Shown one piece after another: positions 35,029 through 42,489 of a DNA stretch of 64,000 nt. This stretch comes from CAVVNN01 sp963838035 (lineage in GTDB: Bacteria; Actinomycetota; Thermoleophilia; Solirubrobacterales; 70-9). The notes beneath the pieces are model-generated. The model saw only the letters and a program-made list of their open reading frames with translations, searched no databases and had not been told where the DNA came from. Position 1 is the stretch's first letter. Each line of letters starts with the position of its first letter. Location of the stretch: positions 124,001 to 188,000 of the forward strand of contig CAWIPM010000003.1 in NCBI GenBank assembly GCA_963838035.1, given 5' to 3'. Both the position numbers and the translations under genes were made by a program.

Positions 35029-36140
35029 CTACGGTCGCGCTCGCCCACCCGTCAGCGCGACAAACGCGTGCCAGGCGGGCTTGGGCCTGAAGCGGGCGCC
35101 GGCGCGGAAGAAGCCGACCGAGTCGCAGAAGTTGCAGGCCCCGGAGACGTCCTTCCAGGAGAACCAGTCGACCTGCGCGAGATCGAGCCGCCGCCGATTT
35201 TCGAGCAGGTAGCCATAGGCGCCGCGCAGTTGCTTGACCTGGCCGTGGATTCCCTGCTCGAAGGCGACCGTATTGAAATCGTTCTGGGAGCCCCAGCCCA
35301 TCTCGGTGATGTAGAGGGGAACGCGATCGTGGTTTTCGACCGTCACCTCGTGGAGCGCTTCGACCAGTTCTTCCAGTTCATCCGTGAAGGCGGCGTAGGG
35401 GTGCAGGGCGATGCCGTCGAAGCGGCTCCTGATCCCCGGAACGCGGTAGAGGGCGCTGAGGAACTTGGCGGCCGGCATCCCGCGGGCGCCGTGCGCGGTC
35501 GGTTCGCCGAAGAGGCCGCTGAGAATGACCTTGGCGCCCGGGTCGACCGCTTTGATCGCCTGGCTGGAGGCAATTACCAGCTTCGCGTAGCGGCTGGGCG
35601 AGACCGGGAAGGCAAAGTAGAAGAAGTTGGCCTCGTTCCAGATCTGCCAGGTGCGGATCGGCGTCGGATGGGGGATCGCCGGTTCGTAGTTGACGCCTTC
35701 GTGCGCGTGTTCGGCCCAGAATGCCCCCCGTGGCCCGTAGCGCGCAACCGCAGCCTGCAGCAAAGCCCTCCATGCCGCTAGCTGCCGGCCGCTGTCGACC
35801 GGCAGGGTGGTCGGCTTGCGAGCGAGCCAGCCCGGGGTGCCATAGAGGAAGGGCAGAATCGTGAGCCCGTGGCGGGCGGCCACTTCGACCGTCTGATCCA
35901 GCCCCCCCACTGGTAGCCGCCCTTCGCCGTGGGCTGGACTGACGACCAGGGCACAGACACCCGCACGCTGCCGATCCCGCCCGCCTCCATGTAGCTGGCG
36001 TCGCTGTCGGTGAGCGCGGTCTGCGGGACGATGCCGAAAAAGCCGGCCGGAGCCGGCTTGACGGGCGCGCCGCTCGTCGCCGCGGGCAGCGCCGCCGCCA
36101 GGAAGGCGAGCAGGATCGCGGCTGTGAGTCGCCGTCTCAT
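35029..36140 (-). pseudogene. GH39/PslG-like glycoside hydrolase, frameshifted at a G7 run
   Basis: Two frames together give one full-length protein like the 8495-9643 enzyme. The first frame runs from ATG 36140: signal peptide RRRLTAAILLAFLAAALPAA, then FFGIVPQTALTD and VRVSVPWSSVQP. It leaves frame in a run of seven G (as read on the minus strand) at about 35902-35908. The second frame continues LDQTVEVAARHGLTILPFLY with acid/base WQIWNEANF and nucleophile LYITEMGWGS, ending at 35029. One more G would rejoin them. This may be an assembly error, a phase-variable run, or a real mutation; both catalytic Glu are intact. Confidence 0.8.
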
Positions 36141-36261
36141 CGGGCAGGGAACGGTAGCGGGCGTATCACCCTGCAATACGGGGGCCGGCCGCATTTAGCG
36201 AGGTGATGACCCGTTTCTCGGAGTGGGGAGCGAGTGCCGATTGCAACTCGGGCTCGAACCC

Positions 36262-37836
36262 TCAGCAAGCGCTGGCGAAGATCCATGCGCCGTTCCGCGC
36301 GGCGGGGACGCCGTGGGCTCCGCGCTCGGACACACGCAGATCTTGGGTCGCCCCGGTCTGGTCGAGGATGAATATCGACGTTCCCGGCATCAGCTGGGGA
36401 GGATAGGCACCGGCGATCGAATCGGGGTCGCGCCCGAGGCGGTCGGCGACGATGACGCGAGCCATCATCGCCTGGAAGCTGTTGGGTCGCCCACTCGCGA
36501 GTAGGCGCGGACACCGTTCAAGCGCCTGCTCGACGCGTGGTTTCCGAACAAGTTCCGAAAGCTCACCTTCCTGATCGTGCTGCGTGACCGCCGTGCGGAA
36601 GTTGGCGCCGATTACGCCGACCTCGCCGGGAAGCTGGACAGCTACGAGCGCTGCCACTGCGGCGACCACGGTTGCCACCCCGAATGAGTGGCGGGCGAGC
36701 GGCAATGCAGAGGCGGCAAGCAGAACCAACGACAGCGCCACCGGGAGCATGTACCGAGGTTGGACCGGCAGGCCCGCGAAGCTCGGCACCAACTCGATCG
36801 CCAGGCCTGCGACCGCCACCGCTGTGAGCGACAGGGCAAAGGCGTCGCGGCTACCCGGGGCTGGCGGGCCTCTCCGCCGGAGGGCGCCCCGGGCGGCGCG
36901 GAGAAGCATCAATCCGCCGAGGACGAAGAGGGGGATGCCGATCAGAAACCGCATTGCGTCGAACACAGGCTCGATTCGCTCGCCCCCCGGCAGCCAGCCG
37001 AGCCGCCGGTGCTCGACACCGTGGGATCGGGTGGCCGCCGGGTAAAGCGATGTCAGCTCTTCGCCGGCCTGGGAGCCATGCTCCTGCTGGCGCAGAGTGT
37101 CGAGGGGATTTCCGGTGAGGGCGAGGTCCATCGCCATCCAGGAGAGCGGGGCGACCGCCGCGAGGGCGATCACGGTGACGGCGAGGCGCCGTTCAGGTCG
37201 GGTGAGAAGCAGGCCCAGCGCGTAGAGCGCGGCGAGGCCCCAGGCGTCCGGGCGCATCAGGCCGCCGACCGCGAGAAGGGCGAGGACAGCGACTGCGTTG
37301 CGACGCGGGCCCAGCGCGGCCAGCCAGGCGGCTCCCAGCACCAGAGCGGTGTAGGGGACGTCGATGATCGCGATCGTTCCGAGGAAGACGACCTGAGAGC
37401 TGAGCAGCGTGAGGATGACCGCCGCGACTGCGGTGACAAGCCCCCCGAGACGAAGGCCGATCGCGGCGATGAGGGCTAGCACCGTGAGACAGGCGAGCGC
37501 GGAGAGAGACAGGTACGCCTCGGTGGCGGAGACGGGGCCAAGAGGGGCGAGAGCTGTGCTCAGCAGCAGGTAATAGGGATGCTTGACCGCGGGCAGGGTT
37601 CCTGCGAAGTCGGGGATCTGACCACTCGCGAGGAGGCGCCCCCAGGCCAGGTGGAGCTTGGGGTCGAAGCCGGGGTAGGTGTGCTTGACGGCGAGCCAGA
37701 CGAAAGCCGCCGTCGCGAGCGCGGCGAGGGCGATGAGCAGAGCCCGCTGGGCGCTCGATATGCGAGCCGGATCAACGACTCCGAGATTGTCGATCTCTGC
37801 GTCGCTCCTCGACAGGGGAGGCAGGGAGCCGCTCAG
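36262..37836 (-). CDS. Polytopic membrane protein, GT39/ArnT-like
   Basis: About 524 residues. Roughly ten helices, with FDPKLHLAWGRLLASGQIPD in the first outer loop, which resembles the acidic first-loop motif of GT-C glycosyltransferases. VPYTALVLGAAWLAALGP and RPDAWGLAALYALGLLL follow. There is no ATG, GTG or TTG in the frame near the expected start. The best candidate is CTG at 37836, whose CTGA overlaps the stop of the PPOX gene upstream; the next usual start codon is at 38202, inside that gene in another frame. The start is therefore uncertain. The conserved C-terminal 100 residues are soluble. Confidence 0.7.
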   Translation of the reverse strand: MSGSLPPLSRSDAEIDNLGVVDPARISSAQRALLIALAALATAAFVWLAVKHTYPGFDPKLHLAWGRLLASGQIPDFAGTLPAVKHPYYLLLSTALAPLGPVSATEAYLSLSALACLTVLALIAAIGLRLGGLVTAVAAVILTLLSSQVVFLGTIAIIDVPYTALVLGAAWLAALGPRRNAVAVLALLAVGGLMRPDAWGLAALYALGLLLTRPERRLAVTVIALAAVAPLSWMAMDLALTGNPLDTLRQQEHGSQAGEELTSLYPAATRSHGVEHRRLGWLPGGERIEPVFDAMRFLIGIPLFVLGGLMLLRAARGALRRRGPPAPGSRDAFALSLTAVAVAGLAIELVPSFAGLPVQPRYMLPVALSLVLLAASALPLARHSFGVATVVAAVAALVAVQLPGEVGVIGANFRTAVTQHDQEGELSELVRKPRVEQALERCPRLLASGRPNSFQAMMARVIVADRLGRDPDSIAGAYPPQLMPGTSIFILDQTGATQDLRVSERGAHGVPAARNGAWIFASAC

Positions 37837-38300
37837 TAGGTCCCGCCCAGCTTGCGGTGGTCCCAGGTCGCGGTGCGGACCGGTTTGAAGCGGATCGTCA
37901 CCCGCTTCGGGGCCTGCGCCTCCAGGGCGGCCTTGGCGTCGCCGTCGACCGAGGAGATGCCCTCGGCGTAGCGCAGCGTCAGCTCCTCGGCGAAGGCGAT
38001 CACGGTCTCGAAGTCGCGGTGGATCTCCGCTTCTGCCTCGATCGACGCACCCCGCAGCTCGCCGTACTCGTGCCCGGCCTCGATCAGCACGGTCGCCCGC
38101 GGGTCGCGTTCCAGGTTGCGCACCTTCTGCGACTTGGCGTAGGTCCAGATCCAGACCTCGCCATCCCGCGGCACGAACCACATCGGCATCGAGTGGGGCC
38201 ATCCGCGTGGCCCGAGGCTGGAGATGACGGCGACCCGCTCCCCCGCGAGCAGCTCCAGCAGCTCTCCCTCGCTCAGCTTGATCTGGTCGCGGCGGCTCAC
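37833..38300 (-). CDS. PPOX-class (split-barrel) oxidoreductase, F420- or flavin-dependent
   Basis: 155 residues from GTG 38300 (VSRRDQIKLS). Split-barrel pattern: LLAGERVAVISSLGPRGWPH, PMWFVPRDGEVWIWTYAKSQ, KVRNLERDPRATVLIEAGHE, and C-terminal RFKPVRTATWDHRKLGG. This matches the TIGR03618/PPOX F420-dependent group common in actinobacteria. Substrate unknown. Its stop overlaps the possible CTG start of the downstream membrane-protein gene. Confidence 0.85.
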   Translation of the reverse strand: MSRRDQIKLSEGELLELLAGERVAVISSLGPRGWPHSMPMWFVPRDGEVWIWTYAKSQKVRNLERDPRATVLIEAGHEYGELRGASIEAEAEIHRDFETVIAFAEELTLRYAEGISSVDGDAKAALEAQAPKRVTIRFKPVRTATWDHRKLGGTY

Positions 38301-38403
38301 GGTCGGAGACTCTACGGGGACGCGTTTCGCATCCGGGGAACGGGGCTGGGCCCGCCGTCTCTCCCCCGTCGCAACTGGGAGCGACGATCGCCGGAGCTGC
38401 CTG

Positions 38404-39378
38404 CTAGGCAGCGGTGGGGACGGCCGGCCTGAACAAGCGACGGTAGGCGCTGGGAGAGGTCGAGGTGGCGCGGCGGAAGTGCTCACGGAGAGAGGCGGCT
38501 GTGCCGAAGCCCGCCCGCCAGGCGACCTCCTCGACCGGGAGGCCGGTCTCCTCGAGCAGGCGGCGTGCCTCGAGGACGCGCTGGGAGAGCAGCCACTGCA
38601 GCGGAGTCGTCCCGGTCTCCTCGCGAAAGCGGCGGGCGAACGTGCGGGGGCTGACGCCGGCGTGGGCAGCCATCGCAGCGACGTCGAGGGGGCGATCCAG
38701 GCGCTCCCCCGCCCAGCGGCGCGTGCCCTGCAGCGAGGCGCCCACGGAGCCCTCGGCGAACCCACCCGGTGGGCGGACGATGAACTGGGCCTGGCCGCCC
38801 TCGCGGTGGGGCGCGGCGACCATGTGGCGGGCTACTCGCTCCCCGACCGCGGCGCCGAAGTCCTTGCGAATGACGTGCAGGCTTAGGTCGATGCCTGCGC
38901 TGAGCCCGGCCGAGGTCAGCGCTTCGCCTTCGTCGACGTAGAGCGCAGCTGGATCGACCTCGATCGCGGGGAAGCGGGAGGCCAGCTCGCTCGCCCAGGC
39001 CCAGTGCGTGGTCGCGCGGCGCCCGTCGAGCAGGCCGGCATGGGCGAGGGCGAAGGCGCCGGTGCAGACGGAGAGGACGCGCGCGCCGCGCCGCGCCGCG
39101 CGCCGCAGCGCCGTCCTCGCCTCCTCGGGCGGCGGCGCAAGGATCGCCACGTAGCCCGGCACGACGACCGTGTCGGCCCGCTCCAGCGCGTCGAGGCCCG
39201 CCCCGGGGCCGATCGCGAAGCCGGTCGTCGTCCGCACCTCGGCGCCCCCCGGCGAACAGGTCGAGAACCGGTATAGCGGCTCGCCGCCCGGCATTGCCGC
39301 CAGCGTGAACGCCTGCGCGGGTGCGGTGAGGTCGAAGGCCACGAGGCCGTCGAAGCAGAGGGCCACCACTCTGTGCAT
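38404..39378 (-). CDS. GlxA-type regulator: DJ-1/PfpI domain fused to AraC HTH
   Basis: 324 residues from ATG 39378. N-terminal DJ-1/PfpI domain (about 1-180) with VVALCFDGLVAFDLTAPAQA and VLSVCTGAFALAHAGLLDGR (nucleophile-elbow Cys). C-terminal AraC HTH (about 220-320): MAAHAGVSPRTFARRFREET, TPLQWLLSQRVLEARRLLEE, and VAWRAGFGTAASLREHFRRA. Known for the family: activators that may sense small metabolites through the amidase-like domain. Divergent from a PfpI-family gene, with a palindrome at 39380-39424 between them. Confidence 0.92.
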   Translation of the reverse strand: MHRVVALCFDGLVAFDLTAPAQAFTLAAMPGGEPLYRFSTCSPGGAEVRTTTGFAIGPGAGLDALERADTVVVPGYVAILAPPPEEARTALRRAARRGARVLSVCTGAFALAHAGLLDGRRATTHWAWASELASRFPAIEVDPAALYVDEGEALTSAGLSAGIDLSLHVIRKDFGAAVGERVARHMVAAPHREGGQAQFIVRPPGGFAEGSVGASLQGTRRWAGERLDRPLDVAAMAAHAGVSPRTFARRFREETGTTPLQWLLSQRVLEARRLLEETGLPVEEVAWRAGFGTAASLREHFRRATSTSPSAYRRLFRPAVPTAA

Positions 39379-39379
39379 T

Positions 39380-39424
39380 GGCAGAAATCTAGCGAACATT
39401 GGCAATCCTGCCTCTAGATTTGCC
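39380..39424. promoter_or_regulatory. Palindromic operator candidate between glxA-like and pfpI-like genes
   Basis: Arms ggcagaaatctag (39380-39392) and ctagatttgcc (39414-39424) are inverted repeats around a shared AAATCTAG core, one extra base in the left arm. It begins directly upstream of the regulator's ATG and lies 26 bases before the pfpI-like start. The AT-rich core stands out from the surrounding GC-rich sequence. Likely the binding site by which the regulator controls both genes (inference). Confidence 0.55.
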
Positions 39425-39449
39425 GCCGCCGGGCCGCCATGATCCCCCC

Positions 39450-40115
39450 ATGCAAATCGCGATCCTCATCTTCGACAGGCTCACCGCTCTCGACGCGATC
39501 GGCCCCTACGAGGTTCTGCGCTCGGTACCCGGCTGGGAGGTCCGCTTCGTCGGCCCCGCCAAGGGAGAGGTGCGAGCCGACAGCGGCGCGCTCGGGCTCA
39601 GCGCCGACTTCGCGCTGGAGGAGGTGACCGCGCCCGACGTCGTCCTCGTCCCCGGTGGCGAGGGCAGCCGGGTGCTGATGGAGGACGAGCGCGTGCTCTC
39701 CTGGCTGCGTTCTGTAGACGAGCGCACCAGGTGGACGACCTCGGTCTGCACCGGCTCCCTCGTCCTCGCCGCAGCGGGGTTGCTGGAGGGCAGGCGGGCG
39801 ACCTGCCACTGGCTCTTTCTGGAGCAGCTGCGCGAGCTCGGCGTCGACGCGGTCGGCGGGCGCTTCGTGCAGGATGGCAAGACGCTCACCGCGGCCGGGG
39901 TCTCGGCCGGGATCGACATGGCACTGCACCTGGTCGGCCAGGAGGCCGGCCCCGAGGTCGCCCAGGCCGTCCAGCTCGGGATCGAGTACGACCCGCAGCC
40001 GCCCTTCGGGGCCGGCTCTCCCGACAGCGCTCCCGCCCCGATAGTCGAGGCGGTCACAGCCGTCGCCGGCCAGGCCGACGAGTGGCTCGGCGCCAAGGGC
40101 GCGTCTAACGCCTGA
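39450..40115 (+). CDS. DJ-1/PfpI family protein
   Basis: 221 residues from ATG 39450. IAILIFDRLTALDAIGPYEV, VVLVPGGEGSR, TSVCTGSLVLAAAGLLEGRR with the nucleophile-elbow Cys, and TAAGVSAGIDMALHLV. It is the same fold as the N-terminal half of the divergent regulator but lacks an HTH. Known for the group: isonitrile hydratases, glyoxalases or chaperone-like proteins; the exact activity cannot be told. Its end overlaps the convergent DUF1906 gene by 11 bases. Confidence 0.87.
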   Translation: MQIAILIFDRLTALDAIGPYEVLRSVPGWEVRFVGPAKGEVRADSGALGLSADFALEEVTAPDVVLVPGGEGSRVLMEDERVLSWLRSVDERTRWTTSVCTGSLVLAAAGLLEGRRATCHWLFLEQLRELGVDAVGGRFVQDGKTLTAAGVSAGIDMALHLVGQEAGPEVAQAVQLGIEYDPQPPFGAGSPDSAPAPIVEAVTAVAGQADEWLGAKGASNA

Positions 40116-41577
40116 TTTCGACTGCGCGCACGGCACGGGCACCCGGGATCGCCACAAGCAGGCGGGTCTTGAGGGTCCCGCGTTCCCTCAGCAGCGGGCG
40201 GCCGCGAGTATTGAGGGTGACCAGGAAGGTGTGCGAACGGCCACCGGCGAGCCTGAAGGTACGGTGGGCGACGGCGACGCGGACGACCTTTGTCTTCACG
40301 GCCCTGGCACCGCGGCGGGCGCTGACCGCGACCTTGACGTAGGAGCGCAGGACGATCTGCCCGGGGCAGGTTTCGCCCACCGCCCACCCGCACCGGACCC
40401 GGACGCGCACCTTTCCCGCGGCGGGCTTCACCCGCGACACGGTCAGCGGCGGCAGGGCCGGGGGCGAGGAAGCCTTGTCGCCGACGGTCGCCCCTTCGAC
40501 GTAATCGCCGTCGATGTTGATCGTCGCCCCTCCGTAGGTCTCGTTGTGGCCACCGCGGAACTGGTGGATGCGCTGGTGTTTGTCCCAGGCCGTGCTCGGC
40601 ACGTAGGGGTCGATCGTGCTCTCCCGACCGTTCCAGTTGGCGATCCAAAGGTTGTCGGGGAGGAGGTAGCCGGTGCCGATTTCGTTCGCCAGGTCGGCGA
40701 TCCCCGAGGCGCCGCTGCTGTAGACGCCGGAGGTGTAGCCGAGCACATGCAGGCGCAACGTCCAGGCGCCGAGGAAGGTGAGGGTCGCCCTGGTGGCGCT
40801 TGAGGTGCGCGTGTAGGCCTCCATGTCGAAGTAGATCGGGTTGCCGGCGCCGATCCCGACGCTCTGGGCATCGCCGACGGCGTCTTCGGCGGCGGCGGTG
40901 CCCTGCCCGCTCGCCTTGTTCGCGCTGAGCTTGGCGCAGCTGGTGCAGCTGCTCGTCGGCGCCTGCAGCCCGACGTAGGTGGGAATCAGGCGCCAACCGG
41001 CGCCGACCTCGGTTCCGACCCAGCTCGCCGTGAGGTTCGGCTGCGAGCAACCCCGGTTGGTGCCGCCGATGTAGACCCCGATCGCCTGATAGGGGGAGGA
41101 GGACCAGGCCGACATCGACCGCGGCGATGGCGCGGAGCAGGCGTCGAAGCCGAGGCCCGTGAAGGGGGAGCCGCCGGACGCGGAGGTCGAGCCGCCCGGG
41201 GTCGAAGCCCCCCCTGGAGTGGCCGAGGCCCGTGCCGAGACCGCGTCACCGACCAGGATCGCCCGCCGACGCCCGACGGCGTGCGCGGGGCAGCGCTGGT
41301 TCGGCGACGGCGTCCCGAGGTAGACGGCGCGGCGGTCGAGCCGGACGCACATCCGCGGATGCCGGGAGAGCCGGTAGACCGGCCAGGAGGTGGGAACTCT
41401 TACCTGGTGCCCACGGAAGCGCACCGTCTGGGTGCGGGCTTCGGCACCGGCGATGGCTGCGCCGGCGGCTCCCTGCAAAGAGATGACGAGAGCGAGCGCT
41501 GCAATGACGGCTCGCCGCGCCGGCTTGCGGGCGCACGCGACTGGTCGAGCGCGATCGGCCATAAGCATGGAACCCAT
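40105..41577 (-). CDS. Secreted DUF1906 (Rv2525c-like glycoside hydrolase-like) protein
   Basis: 490 residues from ATG 41577, with ATGs at 41568 and 41562 as alternatives. Signal peptide: RRAVIAALALVISLQGAAGA. The DUF1906 domain spans about 130-350: TGLGFDACSAPSPRSMSAW, GVYIGGTNRGCSQPN, IPTYVGLQAPTSSC, and IYFDMEAYTRTSSATRATLT with the conserved acidic pair. WIANWNG and HQFRGGHNETYGGATINIDG follow. The last ~110 residues are a basic beta-rich tail. Known for the family: TIM-barrel, glycoside-hydrolase-like, found on mycobacterial and streptomycete cell surfaces; enzymatic activity unproven. Confidence 0.87.
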   Translation of the reverse strand: MGSMLMADRARPVACARKPARRAVIAALALVISLQGAAGAAIAGAEARTQTVRFRGHQVRVPTSWPVYRLSRHPRMCVRLDRRAVYLGTPSPNQRCPAHAVGRRRAILVGDAVSARASATPGGASTPGGSTSASGGSPFTGLGFDACSAPSPRSMSAWSSSPYQAIGVYIGGTNRGCSQPNLTASWVGTEVGAGWRLIPTYVGLQAPTSSCTSCAKLSANKASGQGTAAAEDAVGDAQSVGIGAGNPIYFDMEAYTRTSSATRATLTFLGAWTLRLHVLGYTSGVYSSGASGIADLANEIGTGYLLPDNLWIANWNGRESTIDPYVPSTAWDKHQRIHQFRGGHNETYGGATINIDGDYVEGATVGDKASSPPALPPLTVSRVKPAAGKVRVRVRCGWAVGETCPGQIVLRSYVKVAVSARRGARAVKTKVVRVAVAHRTFRLAGGRSHTFLVTLNTRGRPLLRERGTLKTRLLVAIPGARAVRAVEIRR

Positions 41578-41661
41578 TCTTGCCGCCGTTGTAGCGCTGC
41601 GCAGCGCTCCGAACAAGCCGGGAGAGGTCGTTCAGGCTGGGGCGGCCGGGCGCAGCTCGGG

Positions 41662-42489
41662 TCAGAAGGCCGCGAGGCCGAGCGGGGCGCCCATGCCGGT
41701 GGGGCCGTCATAGCCGACCTCGCCCGTGCACAGGCACGCGAGGCTTTGGTTGGCGGAACGGCCGCGTCCGGTGCAGGAGCCGTTGGAACCGCTGGTGACG
41801 TCTGTCAGGTTGGGATTGGGCGACCCAAATGGGATCGAGCCCGCAGCGTAGAGCGCGCCCGCATTGCTCGCCCCGTGGCCGGCCAGCCCGTAGACGCCGG
41901 CGAGGATCTGGGTGGAGGCGCTGGTGCCGCCGAAGACCATCCAGCCCTGCTCGTTGAAGGTGTCGTAGACCCTGATCCCCGTGTTGGGGTCGGCGTCGGC
42001 GGCGACATCGGCGACGGTGCGCCTGGAGCAACCCGGGTCGTTCTGCCAGCTCGGCTTGGTGACATAGGCCGAGCAGCCGCTGCCGCTGCCGCTCCAAACC
42101 GTCTGCTGCCAGGCGCCCCCGCTCTGCTGTCGTAGTGAGGTGCCGCCGACCGCTATGACGCTGGTGGCGGCGGCCGGGAACTCGACGCCGTAGCCGTTGT
42201 CCCCGGAGGCAGCCGTGACGGCGACCCCCGGTTGGGCATAGTGGGCCAGGCCGAAGCTCGCCTCGGAGCTGAACTCGGCCCCGCCGTAGGAGTTGCCGAT
42301 CGCGACGGGGCCGAAGCCGGCGGCGGCGAAAAACAGCGCGGCGATCAGGCCGATGGCTCCCACGCCCCGGCCGAGAGCGGTAATCCAGCGAACCACCGAC
42401 GCGGCGCTACGCGAAGCTGGAAGCGCAGTCAAGGCGGCACGGAATTCACTCGATTCTGGGTGGGCACCGTCGCTACCGTGCCGGTGCAA
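41662..42489 (-). pseudogene. Truncated sedolisin/subtilase-type serine protease with a foreign N-terminus
   Basis: The C-terminal 215 residues match the second half of an S53/S8 peptidase domain: AIGNSYGGAEFSSEASFGLA, VTAASGDNGYGVEFPAA (oxyanion Asp region), SVIAVGGTSLRQQ, and FGGTSASTQILAGVYGLAG with the catalytic Ser. The first half, with the Glu/Asp (S53) or Asp/His (S8) part of the triad, is missing. It is replaced by about 60 residues with a hydrophobic helix (VGAIGLIAALFFAAAGFG). So it is probably a remnant without activity. It starts at TTG 42489, inside the end of the acylase gene. Whether it is expressed is unknown. Confidence 0.65.

Noticed and set aside
36262..38202. A longer reading of the membrane protein starting at 38202.
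   Set aside because: It would run through the whole PPOX gene in a different frame, with a charged N-terminus unlike a membrane protein; the PPOX reading has clear family motifs.
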